A stretch of 64,000 bases of DNA from Mesorhizobium sp. B4-1-3 (GTDB lineage: Bacteria; Pseudomonadota; Alphaproteobacteria; Rhizobiales; Rhizobiaceae). The translations under genes and the position numbers were made by a program. The notes beneath the pieces were generated by a model. That model worked only from the letters and a program-made list of their open reading frames with translations. It did not search any database and was not told the origin of the DNA. The stretch spans positions 124,001-188,000 of the forward strand of contig NZ_VFTG01000006.1 in NCBI RefSeq assembly GCF_006439355.1. The letters run 5' to 3'. This document shows positions 36,182 to 45,520 of this stretch, piece after piece (position 1 is the first letter of the stretch; every line of letters begins with the position of its first letter).

Positions 36182-36958
36182 CTAACGCGACTGGATCACG
36201 TCGTCGGTATTGGCCAGCAGTTTGCGGACCGCGTTGCGCGCCGCATCCGGCCTTTTCAGGCGGATATTCCTCTCGATCGCCTCGTGCAGCTTCTGGGCAT
36301 GCTGCAGGTCGTCGAGCTCGCGCGTGGTGTATGTAAAGAGATGGTCGAAGGCAGATTCGATCAGCACGCCGAGCGGGACCAAGAGGTCGTTGCCCGACGC
36401 TCTCAGGATGGCGAGATGGAAGCGCGTGTCGGCGCGGGTTCGCTCCTGCAGATTGGTGGCCTCGCCCATCTCGCGGCAGGCTTGACTGATCTCGGCCATC
36501 TGCTCGTCGGTGCGCCGCATCGCCGCGAAGGCCGTCGCCTCCGGCTCGATGATGTGGCGGAACTCCTGCACCGTCCTCAGGAAGACCTCGCGATCCGGCG
36601 ACGTCGCGTACCAGGACAGCACGTCGCGGTCGAGCAGGTTCCAGCGTTCCTTCGGCTCGACCCAACTGCCGATCTTCGGCCGCGACGCCAGAAGGCTCTT
36701 GGCCATCAGCATCTTGATCGCCTCGCGCACCGCGGAGCGGCTGACGTCGAACGTCTCCGACCATTTCGCCTCATTGGGCAGGATGGTGCCCGGTGGATAG
36801 TCACCGCGCACGATCCGAAGCCCGATCTCGCTGGCCAGAGAGGTATGCACGCTGGCGCCCGGGATGCGTGGCGCATCGGCCCGGCGGACGCCGGCCCGAC
36901 GCTCCGCGGCCGCCGTCTTCGTCGGCCTTTTTTCGTTGTTCGGCTTCGCGTCCCGCAT
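36182..36958 (-). CDS. GntR-family transcriptional regulator, FCD (FadR) subfamily
   Basis: Cytoplasmic regulator, 258 aa. The winged-helix domain is at ~38-105 (LASEIGLRIVRGDYPPGTILPNEAKWSETFDVSRSAVREAIKMLMAKSLL). The all-helical FCD ligand domain follows, with the metal/ligand residues in FRHIIEPEATAFAA, ADTRFHLAILRASGNDLL and HAQKLHEAIERNIRLK. It lies 101 bases after the epimerase gene on the same strand. The palindrome ATTGTCAGACAAT upstream of the epimerase fits this subfamily, so it most likely represses the epimerase, the divergent dehydrogenase and the ABC importer at 39-42 kb. The ~25 N-terminal residues are poorly structured and the start could be later. Confidence 0.9.
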   Translation of the reverse strand: MRDAKPNNEKRPTKTAAAERRAGVRRADAPRIPGASVHTSLASEIGLRIVRGDYPPGTILPNEAKWSETFDVSRSAVREAIKMLMAKSLLASRPKIGSWVEPKERWNLLDRDVLSWYATSPDREVFLRTVQEFRHIIEPEATAFAAMRRTDEQMAEISQACREMGEATNLQERTRADTRFHLAILRASGNDLLVPLGVLIESAFDHLFTYTTRELDDLQHAQKLHEAIERNIRLKRPDAARNAVRKLLANTDDVIQSR

Positions 36959-37059
36959 AGGTCCACAAAATCCCGTTTTCAGGGGCTGTCAAGCATGGCA
37001 AGCCCGCTTTGCCAAAACCTGCCGAGATGTGCACAGTTCAACGGGCATTTGTTGTCGCC

Positions 37060-37956
37060 TCAGGTCGTTTTGACGTATTTGCGCCAACCGTGCTCGGGCC
37101 GGAAGCCAAGCACCTCGCGCGCCTTGCGGTTCGAAAGCAGCGTCTCATATTCCCCGAGTTCGGCCTTGACCGGCACGTCCGGATAGAAGCGCTTCAACAG
37201 CTCCGCCGTCGGCAGGTCCGACGAGGTATCGTCATTGGCCGCGTTGAAGACCTGGTAGCCTAGGCCGTCCTTCTCGATGGCGCGCAAGGTGATCTGGCCG
37301 AGATCGCGCGCGTCGATGTAGCTCCAGGCAATGCGCTTGCGGAAGCCCGGATCGGCGAACCATTTCGGGAACAGCGAATATTCGTGCGGCTCGATGACGT
37401 TGCCGATGCGCAGCGCATAGATGTCGGCGCCGCTGCGCAGCGCGAAGGCCCGCGCCGTCTTCTCGTTGACGATCTTGGACAGCGCGTAAGAGTCCATCGG
37501 GTCGACGTCATAGTCCTCGTCGAGCGGGAAATGGGTGGGGTTGCGCGGCTCGTTGGCGAAGACCAGACCATACGTCGTCTCGCTGGAAGCGATGATAACC
37601 TTGCGTATGCCGAGCTTCACCGCCGCCTCGATGACATTGTAGGTGCCCATCGCGTTGATGCGGAATACCTCGTTGTCCGGCGTGATCATGATGCGCGGGA
37701 TCGCCGCGAAATGCACCACGGCGTCGACCGGCTGGGCCCTCAGCGACGGGTCGAACTCGTGCAGGCCCATATAGCTCGACAGCGCGTTGAACACCTGCCC
37801 GCTGTCGGTGATATCGGTGATCAGCGTGCGCACCTTCGGATTGTCGAGCGGCTTGGTGTCGATGTTGAGCACCTGGCAGCCATGTTCGACCAGATACTGA
37901 ACGACATGCCGGCCTGCCTTGCCGCTGCCGCCGGTGAACATGATCCGCTTCGTCAT
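37060..37956 (-). CDS. NAD-dependent epimerase/dehydratase (extended SDR)
   Basis: Cytoplasmic SDR enzyme, 298 aa. The ATG at 37956 has GGAG 7 bases upstream; an in-frame GTG lies at 37968. Rossmann motif TGGSGKAG (~8-15), then DAVVHFAAIPR, and the catalytic triad SSETTYG (Ser) with YALSK (YxxxK, ~150). The fold fits nucleotide-sugar epimerases, but the short length and setting beside a sugar importer suggest action on a free sugar or sugar acid, as with uronate dehydrogenases. The true substrate cannot be read. Divergent from the hydroxyacid dehydrogenase with a shared operator. Confidence 0.88.
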   Translation of the reverse strand: MTKRIMFTGGSGKAGRHVVQYLVEHGCQVLNIDTKPLDNPKVRTLITDITDSGQVFNALSSYMGLHEFDPSLRAQPVDAVVHFAAIPRIMITPDNEVFRINAMGTYNVIEAAVKLGIRKVIIASSETTYGLVFANEPRNPTHFPLDEDYDVDPMDSYALSKIVNEKTARAFALRSGADIYALRIGNVIEPHEYSLFPKWFADPGFRKRIAWSYIDARDLGQITLRAIEKDGLGYQVFNAANDDTSSDLPTAELLKRFYPDVPVKAELGEYETLLSNRKAREVLGFRPEHGWRKYVKTT

Positions 37957-37988
37957 TTTGCTCTCCACAAGGCTCGGGAATTATGTGT

Positions 37989-38001
37989 ATTGTCAGACAA
38001 T
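37989..38001. promoter_or_regulatory. FCD/GntR-type operator between divergent sugar genes
   Basis: ATTGTC-A-GACAAT is a perfect 13-bp palindrome in the 147-base gap between the epimerase (minus) and dehydrogenase (plus) genes, 33 bases from the epimerase start. The TTGTC-N-GACAA half-sites are of the kind used by several FCD regulators. A one-mismatch copy lies at 40434-40446. Confidence 0.75.
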
Positions 38002-38103
38002 ATTGTATTCCGCAATCGCTTGCCAACCGCGATCCGCGGAAACCTTCTCGACAATCGCCCCCGCGCGGGCGCTCATCACCATGAAAGACAGGGAAGAGAC
38101 GAC

Positions 38104-39042
38104 ATGACCACCACCGCTGCCCGCGAGAACATCGGCTTCATCGGGCTGGGCCTGATGGGGCACGGCATCGCCAAGAACATCGTCGACAAGAGCTATCCGC
38201 TCACCTTCCTCGGCCGCAAGAACCGCAAGCCCGCGGAAGACCTGGCTGGCCGCGGCGCCAAGGAGGTTGCAACGTCCAGGGAGGTGGCAGCGGCATCCGA
38301 CATCGTCTTCATCTGCGTCACCGGCTCGCGCGAGGTGGAAGCGATCATCCGCGGTCCCGGCGGGCTGAAGGAAGGCTTGAAGCAAGGTTCGGTGGTTGTC
38401 GACTGCTCGACCTCCGATCCGGTCTCGACCGTGGCGCTCGCCGCCGAACTCAAAGCGCTCGGCGTCGACTATGTCGATGCCCCGCTCAGCCGCACGCCGA
38501 AGGAGGCCTGGGAAGGCACGCTCGATGCCATGGTCGGCGCGCCGGACGCGGTGTTCGCCAGGTTGAAGCCGGTGATCGAGACCTGGGCCGGCCGCATCGT
38601 CCATATCGGCGACACCGGCGACGGCCATCGCATGAAGCTGCTCAACAACTTCGTCTCACTCGGCTACGCCGCGATCTATTCCGAGGCTCTGGCGCTGGCG
38701 CAGAAGGTTGGCATCTCGCCGGCGCGCTTCGACAGCGTCATCCGCAACGGCCGCATGGATTGCGGCTTCTACCAGACCTTCATGCGCTGGACCTTGGAGG
38801 GCGACCGCGACGCGCACAAGTTCACCATCGCCAATGCCTTCAAGGACCTGACCTATCTGGAATCGATGGCGGGCGCGGCCGGCATTGCCAACCCGCTCGG
38901 CAACGCCACCAAGAATTCCTTCGCCACGGCCTTCGCCACCGGTCCTGCGGAACAGTATGTGCCGATGCTTGCCACCCATATCGGCAAGCTCAATGGCGTC
39001 GACCTGATGCCTTCGAAGGACGGCGTAAAGCAGAAGATTTGA
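38104..39042 (+). CDS. NAD(P)-dependent 3-hydroxyacid dehydrogenase (3-HIBADH family)
   Basis: Cytoplasmic beta-hydroxyacid dehydrogenase, 312 aa. Rossmann motif IGFIGLGLMGHGIAKN (~9-24), substrate-site DCSTSDPVSTVALA and VDYVDAPLSRTPKEAWEGTL (the family DAPVSGG region is altered to DAPLSRT), and the catalytic Lys in GDGHRMKLLNNFV (~180). Family members include tartronate-semialdehyde reductase, 3-hydroxyisobutyrate dehydrogenase and sulfolactaldehyde reductase; the altered DAPLSRTP loop makes a less common substrate likely. GGGAAGAG precedes the ATG. It is divergent from the epimerase and probably co-regulated through the operator at 37989. Confidence 0.9.
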   Translation: MTTTAARENIGFIGLGLMGHGIAKNIVDKSYPLTFLGRKNRKPAEDLAGRGAKEVATSREVAAASDIVFICVTGSREVEAIIRGPGGLKEGLKQGSVVVDCSTSDPVSTVALAAELKALGVDYVDAPLSRTPKEAWEGTLDAMVGAPDAVFARLKPVIETWAGRIVHIGDTGDGHRMKLLNNFVSLGYAAIYSEALALAQKVGISPARFDSVIRNGRMDCGFYQTFMRWTLEGDRDAHKFTIANAFKDLTYLESMAGAAGIANPLGNATKNSFATAFATGPAEQYVPMLATHIGKLNGVDLMPSKDGVKQKI

Positions 39043-39087
39043 GAGCCCCTAATCCCGTTCGATCAAGAGCTGAGGTCAGAAGAAATC

Positions 39088-39114
39088 GGGGCGCCTCGCG
39101 GCGCCCCCTTTTTT
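39088..39114 (+). terminator. Rho-independent terminator after the hydroxyacid dehydrogenase
   Basis: GGGGCGCC-TCGC-GGCGCCCC followed by C and six Ts: an 8-bp all-GC stem with a tetraloop and U-tract, 45 bases after the stop codon. It separates this gene from the convergent binding-protein gene ending at 39139. Confidence 0.9.
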
Positions 39115-39138
39115 GATGGCTCCGGATGCAGCCGATAC

Positions 39139-40128
39139 CTATCTCTGGATGCAGGTGTCGGCCGTTTCTTTGGTGCATTCGTCGAGGCCGGTGAAGACCG
39201 GATCGTCGACCTTCTTGCCGCCGATGAGGTCGAGCATCACTGCCGGTGCCTTGTAGCCCATCTCGAAAGGCCTCTGGCCGACCAGCGCGGTCACCAGGCC
39301 TTCCTTGGCGATCGCTACCTCGTCGCCGATCGTGTCGGCGGCGCCGATGACGAACTCGTTCTTGGCGATCTTGTCGGCCATCGGCTTGAACAGGTCGCGA
39401 TAAGGCTGCGGCGCGCCGAACAGCGGCCAGCCACCCATGATGCCGAAGGCGTCGAGCTTCGGATTGGCGGCTAGGATGTCGGTCATCGCCTGCACGCCCT
39501 TGGCGCCGTCGTCATTGGTGAACACCGGGCAGCCGGGGGCCTCGGTCCAGCCGCCTTCGCCGGCAAGTGCGGCGAGGCCTTCCTTGCCCGACAACGCATC
39601 GCGCATGCCTTGCGCGCGGCGCAGGATGTTGTCGGCCGCAGGATTGCCTTCGATGGTGCAGATCGTGCCGCCATTCGGCTTGGCCTTCTTGATGTACTCG
39701 CCGATCTTCTTGCCCATCAAGTAGTTGTCGGTGCCGAGATAGGTCTTGCGCAGCGCCGCGTCTTCCTTGGCAAGGTCAGCGTCGACCGTCATGATCGGGA
39801 TCGACGGATTGGCGCTCTTGATCGTCTGCGCGATCAGCGGCGCGTTCGACGGCGAGATCGCCATCGCGGCCGTGTCGGGCTTGCTCAGCATGTCTTGCAC
39901 GATCTGCGCTTCGCCGGCCTCGTCCGAGGTCGATGCCGGGCCGGTGTAGAAGCATTCATATTCCGAGCTGGCGTTCTCCTTGTTCCACTTTTCGCAGCCC
40001 TGATGGATGGCTTCGAAGAATGGATTGTCGAGACCTTTCACGACGATGACGAGCTGTTTCTTGGCCAAAGCCGGCCCGGCGCCCAATGCCATGGCGGCGA
40101 CGGCGGCAAGCAAAAGTGTTTTCCTCAT
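39139..40128 (-). CDS. Sugar ABC transporter substrate-binding protein (fructose/ribose class)
   Basis: Periplasmic binding protein, 329 aa. The ATG at 40128 (MRKTLLLAAVAAMALGAGPALA, a clear signal peptide) has GGGAGG 8 bases upstream; the longer open frame to 40386 is intergenic. Typical blocks: KQLVIVVKGLDNPFFEAIHQGCEKWNKE, AQIVQDMLSKPDTAAMAISPSNAPLIAQTIKSANPSIPIMTVDAD, YLGTDNYLMGKKIGEYI and GMRDAL. It is related to FrcB of the rhizobial fructose importer. It is divergent from the ATPase-permease pair at 40581-42379, with which it must work, across a 452-base control region. Confidence 0.9.
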   Translation of the reverse strand: MRKTLLLAAVAAMALGAGPALAKKQLVIVVKGLDNPFFEAIHQGCEKWNKENASSEYECFYTGPASTSDEAGEAQIVQDMLSKPDTAAMAISPSNAPLIAQTIKSANPSIPIMTVDADLAKEDAALRKTYLGTDNYLMGKKIGEYIKKAKPNGGTICTIEGNPAADNILRRAQGMRDALSGKEGLAALAGEGGWTEAPGCPVFTNDDGAKGVQAMTDILAANPKLDAFGIMGGWPLFGAPQPYRDLFKPMADKIAKNEFVIGAADTIGDEVAIAKEGLVTALVGQRPFEMGYKAPAVMLDLIGGKKVDDPVFTGLDECTKETADTCIQR

Positions 40129-40580
40129 ATCAGTCCTCCCTTGAACAAACGGACACCGCGTGCCCGCCACACCGATCAGACCGGATGCGCAGGAACGATG
40201 GAGAGCATCTTCCCAATGCTCGTGTCCCGGGCCAGGCTGATAAGCATTTGCCGATCCGTTTGCCCCAACACTGGCGCGCCCGAATCCTTGATCGTCAAAC
40301 CATTTGCCCCGATCCGCCATATGCGCGCTCGATGGGCAAATTATTCCTCCAAGGCTAGCTAATATCGGCTTTTCGCTAACGGTCAATTCCTATTTGTCCT
40401 ACAAAACAGATTTTTTGTCGAGTCTCGAAATTAATCGTCAGACAATTGATTGACGGCTTTGCCGGCTTTTGCCTAAATGCATCTGCCGCGCCGATCGTGA
40501 GGAGATGGACGGGCGGGACGTAAGTGGCGCCGGCGAGCTCGGCGGAAGGCTGCGTCAACAAATGGGGAGGCTTAAGGCTG
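40129..40580. promoter_or_regulatory. Divergent control region of the fructose-class importer
   Basis: This 452-base gap holds promoters for both the binding protein (minus) and the ATPase/permease pair (plus). It contains ATCGTCAGACAAT (40434-40446), one base away from the perfect FCD-type palindrome at 37989, and a looser TTTGT-CCT-ACAAA (40393-40405). The region 40365-40460 is notably A/T-rich. No gene was found in it. Confidence 0.6.
40434..40446. promoter_or_regulatory. FCD/GntR-type operator, one mismatch
   Basis: ATCGTC-A-GACAAT differs from the perfect ATTGTCAGACAAT site at 37989-38001 only at the third base. It lies in the shared upstream region of the importer genes, 135 bases before the ATPase start. 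Confidence 0.6.
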
Positions 40581-41324
<744 letters not shown>

Positions 41325-41380
41325 CTCACGGATTTGAACGGGTGGCGTGACGCACGATTCCACCTCAGGAAAGGTCGATA

Positions 41381-42379
41381 ATGGCAGTCACCCTTGACCA
41401 GACGATCGCACAGAAGCAGCATACCTTCCTGTCGCGGCTCTTTGCCAACCAGACTTTCTGGGTGGTGATCGCGGTCATCCTCGCCTGCCTGTTCCTGTCC
41501 TTCGCCACCGATTCCTTCGCGACGTCGAAGAACCTCTTCAACATCACGCGCAACGTCACCTTCGTCGCCATCGTCGCGCTCGGCATGACGTTCGTCATCA
41601 TCACCGGCGGCATCGACCTGTCGGTCGGCTCGGTGCTGTGCCTGTGCTCCATGGTGCTCGCCGTCACCATGCATGCCGGCTATTCGATCGAGATCGGCAT
41701 CCTGGCCACGATCGTCACCGCCCTCGCCATCGGCGCCTTCAATGGCGTGCTCATCGCCTATCTCGGCTTCCCCCCCTTCGTGGTGACGCTCGGCATGCTC
41801 TCGGTGGCCCGCAGCCTTGCCATGGTCGCTTCGAACAACACCGTGGTCTTCCAATTCGGGCCGGACCACCAGAAACTTCTGGCGCTGGGCGGCGGCGCCT
41901 GGGTCTTCGGCATCGCCAATCCGGTTCTCTACATGATCGTCCTGGCGCTGATCACCGGCTTCATCCTGCGCTGGACCAAGTTCGGCCGGCACATTTTCGC
42001 TATCGGCGGCAATGAGCACGCGGCGACGCTGACAGGCGTTCCCGTCAAGCAGATCAAGGTCGCAGTCTACATGATCTCAGCGCTATCGGCCGGGCTCGCC
42101 GGCATCATCCAGACCGGCTGGCTGGGTGCGGTCACCACCAATCTCGGCACCGGCATGGAGCTGCAGGTCATCGCCGCCACTGTCATCGGCGGCGCCAATC
42201 TCGCCGGCGGCGTCGGCACCGCGCTCGGCGCCATCGTCGGCGCCGCTCTCATCGAGGTGATCCGCAACAGCTTGGGCCTGCTTGGCATCAACGCCTTCTG
42301 GCAAGGCACCTTCATCGGCGGCGCGATCATCCTGGCGGTGCTGTTCGACCGCATCCGCAACTTCCGGCGCAGCGACTAG
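41381..42379 (+). CDS. Sugar ABC transporter permease (FrcC/RbsC-like)
   Basis: Inner-membrane permease, 332 aa. VIITGGIDLSVGSVLCLCSMV carries the family GGIDLSVG motif and VIGGANLAGGVGTALGAIVGAALIEVIRNSLGLLGINAFWQGTFIGGAIILAVLFD is the conserved C-terminal part. AGGAAAGG precedes the ATG. With one permease, one single-domain ATPase and the divergent binding protein, this is a complete importer with homodimeric channel. Confidence 0.92.
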   Translation: MAVTLDQTIAQKQHTFLSRLFANQTFWVVIAVILACLFLSFATDSFATSKNLFNITRNVTFVAIVALGMTFVIITGGIDLSVGSVLCLCSMVLAVTMHAGYSIEIGILATIVTALAIGAFNGVLIAYLGFPPFVVTLGMLSVARSLAMVASNNTVVFQFGPDHQKLLALGGGAWVFGIANPVLYMIVLALITGFILRWTKFGRHIFAIGGNEHAATLTGVPVKQIKVAVYMISALSAGLAGIIQTGWLGAVTTNLGTGMELQVIAATVIGGANLAGGVGTALGAIVGAALIEVIRNSLGLLGINAFWQGTFIGGAIILAVLFDRIRNFRRSD

Positions 42380-42524
42380 CTCCTATCGCCCAGTCTGAAA
42401 ATCGGTCCGGACGGGCGACGCGAGACTGCCATCATTCCTGCCTGCCTTGACGCGACCGCACCCCGGCCGCACTATTCTATGGCAGGCGAAGGGAGGCCAG
42501 TCGCCTGCGGGAGGAACGATACCC

Positions 42525-43352
42525 ATGACGGACGCGATCAGGCTCTATTGGGGCCGGTTCGGACATGTTTCCGTGCTGAATGTCGCTAACGACTTCGTCA
42601 CCCATGCCCATGGCGAGGCGCATCTCATCATCTGGTTGGAAGGCACGGCAGGCGAAATGACCATCGGCCGCGAAACGGTGCGGCTTGGGCCCGGCACCGC
42701 GGCCGGCATCAATTCGTTCCAGCCACACAGCCATGCGCTCTCCCGCGACGGCAAGCCTGGCCTTTTCCTGGCCTTCTACATCGACCCGGATTGGGCGCGC
42801 CAGCGACGCGACCTCCCTTCGTCGGCGCCGCTTTTCACGCAAGCCGCGATCACACTGGAGCCCTGGCTGCACCAGGCGGCGGCGAACCTGCTCGATCACC
42901 TCACCGACAATGAGAGCATCGACGACGTCGCCAGTTACGAGATCGAGCGTTTCATCGACAGCGTGCTCGATGCGGCGGATGCTTCGGCGCCGCAGATAGC
43001 CCGCGCCCGCATCAACACGATGCTCGACTTCCGCGTCCGCAAGGCGATCCAGCTGATGAAGGCCAATGTCTGCGAGCGCATCTCCTTCGACGATGTGGCT
43101 CGTTCGGTCGGGCTCTCCCGGCCGCATTTCTTCGCGCTGTTCAAGGAACAGACCAACCTGACGCCGAACGTCTACTGGAACACGCTACGCATGGAGGAAG
43201 CCGTGCGGCAACTACAGTGGTCGCAGGAACCGTTGATCTCGGTCGCCTGCAATCTCGGCTTCACCACCCAAGGCAATTTCTCGCGCTTCTTCCGCGACCA
43301 TGTCGGCGTGCCGCCGACGCTCTACCGCGAAGCCGCGAGAGCGACAGCCTAA
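42525..43352 (+). CDS. AraC-family transcriptional regulator
   Basis: Cytoplasmic regulator, 275 aa. The ATG at 42525 has GGGAGG upstream; the frame extends to a TTG at 42447. The N-terminal half is a cupin-like sensor domain (THAHGEAHLIIWLEGTAGEMTIG, LGPGTAAGINSFQPHSH). The C-terminal ~100 residues carry two helix-turn-helices (RISFDDVARSVGLSRPHFFALFKEQTNLTPNVYW and EPLISVACNLGFTTQGNFSRFFRDHVGVPPTLYR). It lies 145 bases after the permease gene and just before the molybdenum-hydroxylase operon, so either could be its target. Its stop codon abuts the repeat element at 43353. Confidence 0.9.
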   Translation: MTDAIRLYWGRFGHVSVLNVANDFVTHAHGEAHLIIWLEGTAGEMTIGRETVRLGPGTAAGINSFQPHSHALSRDGKPGLFLAFYIDPDWARQRRDLPSSAPLFTQAAITLEPWLHQAAANLLDHLTDNESIDDVASYEIERFIDSVLDAADASAPQIARARINTMLDFRVRKAIQLMKANVCERISFDDVARSVGLSRPHFFALFKEQTNLTPNVYWNTLRMEEAVRQLQWSQEPLISVACNLGFTTQGNFSRFFRDHVGVPPTLYREAARATA

Positions 43353-43620
43353 GGCGCGTTGAGATTCAGGTCAGGCCGAGCCGGAATCGAAGACGGGCGC
43401 GAAGCGACCAAACTGGATAGTTCCGAGAACTGGAGCAGAGCGTACTTTAAGAGCAATTCCAGGAAAAGTGTGAGCGGTTTTCCGTCCGGAATTGCGTAAA
43501 AACAAAGATATAGAGCGTTTCGCCGTTTCCGTGAAACGGTGAAAAGCTCTAGCTACGTGAGCACCGGCAGCGCAGGAAGCCGTCATTTGCAGGCCGGCAT
43601 CACCTGAACATCAATGCGCC
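43353..43620. repeat. Long palindromic repeat element with a second repeat nested inside
   Basis: The ends are inverted repeats: GGCGCGTTGAGATTCAGGT on the left and, reversed, GGCGCATTGATGTTCAGGT on the right. The two arms match the element at 56755-56896 (AGATTCAGGT, GAGAACTGGAGCAGAGCGTA, TACGTGAGCACCGG, CATTTGCAGGCCGGC). In the loop, between GCGTACTT and TACGTGAGC, ~105 bases (about 43449-43553) are inserted that are absent from the 56755 copy. The insert begins AGAGCAATTCCAGG and ends AAAGCTCT, a repeat family of its own. It starts directly after the AraC stop codon. The remaining bases to 43718 show only the leader of the next gene. Confidence 0.75.
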
Positions 43621-43718
43621 TGTTTTTCCGACTGGTTGATAGGCACTCAAGACGCATTGATAAGCGCCGGCCCGTCGGCCGCCCTAGCCTGTTCCCGATC
43701 TTTGCAAGGGAACCAGTC

Positions 43719-44162
43719 ATGGCGAAAGTCACCATTTCCAGCGTCATCGACGCGCCGGTCGAGCAGGTCTGGGCGCGCATCCGCGACTTCAACGGCCTGC
43801 CGAGCTGGCACCCGCGCATGGTGGAAAGCCATATCGAGGACGGCAAGGACGCCACCACGATCGGCTGCGTGCGTAATTTCAAACTGGTCAGCGGCGCGAC
43901 GCTGCGTGAAAAACTGCTCGACTTCTCCGACGAGAATTTCCTGGTCAGCTATTCGATCCTCGATACGCCTCAGCCGCTCACCAATCACAAGGCGACGCTG
44001 CAATTGCGCCGCGTCACCGACGGCAACCGCACCTATGCGGAATGGACGGCGAGCTTCGACGCCGCGCCTGAGGAAGCCGACAAGCTGGCCGAGGGCATGG
44101 GCGCCAACGTCTTCCAGGGCGGCTTCAACGCCCTGAAGGCCCATTTCGCCGGGCAGAGCTGA
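43719..44162 (+). CDS. SRPBCC-family protein (CoxG-like position)
   Basis: Small protein of 147 aa with the Bet v1/START helix-grip fold. It starts MAKVTISSVIDAPVEQVWARIRDFNGLPSWHPRMVESHIEDG, the common SRPBCC pattern, and ends FQGGFNALKAHF. These proteins bind hydrophobic ligands or help place enzymes at the membrane; CoxG, an SRPBCC protein, does this for CO dehydrogenase. It is the first gene of the molybdenum-hydroxylase operon, 12 bases before the FAD-subunit gene. The ATG at 43719 follows AAGGGAA by 7 bases. Confidence 0.85.
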   Translation: MAKVTISSVIDAPVEQVWARIRDFNGLPSWHPRMVESHIEDGKDATTIGCVRNFKLVSGATLREKLLDFSDENFLVSYSILDTPQPLTNHKATLQLRRVTDGNRTYAEWTASFDAAPEEADKLAEGMGANVFQGGFNALKAHFAGQS

Positions 44163-44174
44163 CGGGAGCGCGCC

Positions 44175-44969
44175 ATGACGCTTGCGCTGCAGACTTTTTC
44201 GAGCGTGAAGGACGCCAACGCCGCCCTGCTGGCAGCGGGCGCACGCTACATTGGCGGCGGCACGCTTGTCGTCCGCGCGGCCAATGAAGGCGACATTTCC
44301 GTCTCCAGCCTTGTCCGCGTCACCGATCCCGGCCTGTCGCGGATCGCGGTTTCCGGCGGCAAGGTCCGGCTCGGCGCTTCGGTCACCATGGCCGCGATCG
44401 CCCGCCAGCCCGAGCTCGCCACGCTTGCACCGGCCGCGCGTGCCGTCGGCGGGCCGGCGATCCGCAACATGGCGACCGTCGGCGGCAATCTGTTCGCCCC
44501 TGCCCCTTACGGCGATTTCGCCGTGGCGCTGCTGGCGCTGGACGCGACCGTCGTCACCGGAGACAGCGAGATGCCGATCGAGACTTTTCTGGCCGGCCGC
44601 GACACCAGCCGCGCCGTCGTCACCGCTGTCGGCTTCTCATTGCCCAGGGCGGAGAGCTTCCGCTTCCTGAAAGTGTCGCGTGTCAAGCCGAAGGGGGTGT
44701 CGGTGCTGAGCATCGCAGCACTTCTGCAGCGCGCGGCGGACGGCACCGTGACCGCAGCGCGGATCGCGCTTGGCTGCATGGCCGACCGGCCGATACGCGC
44801 CAGGAGCGCGGAGAAGGCGCTGCTAGGCTGCAAGCTCACGCCTCAGGAAATCGCGCCAGCGCTTGCCGCGGCGAGCCAAGGCATTGCGCCGATCACCGAC
44901 CCGATCGCCAGCGCCTGGTATCGCGCCGAGGTCCTGCCGGTCCATCTCGGCCGGCTGTTGTCGAATTAA
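44175..44969 (+). CDS. Molybdenum hydroxylase, FAD-binding medium subunit (CoxM/NdhF-like)
   Basis: FAD subunit of a xanthine-dehydrogenase-family enzyme, 264 aa, a little short for the family (~290). The FAD motifs are AGARYIGGGTLVV (first pyrophosphate loop, ~20-32) and GGPAIRNMATVGGNLFAPAPYGD (second loop, ~93-115). The C-terminal CO_deh_flav_C part reads RVKPKGVSVLSIAALLQR. It passes electrons from the Fe-S subunit to the final acceptor. Co-transcribed with the following Fe-S subunit (56-base gap). Confidence 0.92.
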   Translation: MTLALQTFSSVKDANAALLAAGARYIGGGTLVVRAANEGDISVSSLVRVTDPGLSRIAVSGGKVRLGASVTMAAIARQPELATLAPAARAVGGPAIRNMATVGGNLFAPAPYGDFAVALLALDATVVTGDSEMPIETFLAGRDTSRAVVTAVGFSLPRAESFRFLKVSRVKPKGVSVLSIAALLQRAADGTVTAARIALGCMADRPIRARSAEKALLGCKLTPQEIAPALAAASQGIAPITDPIASAWYRAEVLPVHLGRLLSN

Positions 44970-45025
44970 TCCGTTGGAACGCGCGTCTGTCCGACCGATC
45001 CGGGCAGGCGCGCAAGGGAGGAAGA

Positions 45026-45508
45026 ATGGCGAAGGTCCCGGTTCAATTCACGCTCAACGGCTCCGAAAAGGCCGAATTCATCGAGAGCGGCACGACGCTG
45101 CTCCACGCGCTCAGGGACAAGATCGGTGACACGTCGCCCAAGGGCGGCTGTCACCAGGGTACCTGCGGCGCCTGCTCGGTCATCATCGACGGCGAATTGC
45201 GGCTCTCCTGCCTGACGCTGGCCGAGACCTGCAGCGGCGCCGACATCAAGACGACCGCCGGTCTCGCCGAAGGTGGCGTGCTGCATCCGCTGCAGCGCGC
45301 CTTCCTCGATGCCTTCGCCACGCAATGCGGCTTCTGCACACCGGGCATGATCATGGCGGCAAAAGTGCTTCTCGACCGAACGCCGAACCCCAGCCGCGAG
45401 GACGTGGTCGAGGCGCTGTCCGGCAACATCTGCCGCTGCACCGGCTACGAGCCGATCGTCCAGGCGGTGCTGACGGCCGCGCGTGCCAATTCGCAGAACG
45501 CCGCCTGA
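45026..45508 (+). CDS. Molybdenum hydroxylase, [2Fe-2S] small subunit (CoxS-like)
   Basis: Fe-S subunit with two [2Fe-2S] clusters, 160 aa, exactly the family length. The plant-ferredoxin-type N-terminal domain has cysteines in GGCHQGTCGACSVIIDG and LSCLTLAE; the C-terminal helical domain has QCGFCTPGM and NICRCTGYEPIV. It carries electrons from the Mo centre to FAD. GGGAGGAAG precedes the ATG. Confidence 0.96.
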   Translation: MAKVPVQFTLNGSEKAEFIESGTTLLHALRDKIGDTSPKGGCHQGTCGACSVIIDGELRLSCLTLAETCSGADIKTTAGLAEGGVLHPLQRAFLDAFATQCGFCTPGMIMAAKVLLDRTPNPSREDVVEALSGNICRCTGYEPIVQAVLTAARANSQNAA

Positions 45509-45520
45509 GGGAAACGAGCC

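Noticed and set aside
39088..39114. The GC-rich stem as a bidirectional terminator
   Set aside because: On the minus strand the stem is followed by a weak GATTTCTTCT run, so I annotate termination only on the plus strand.
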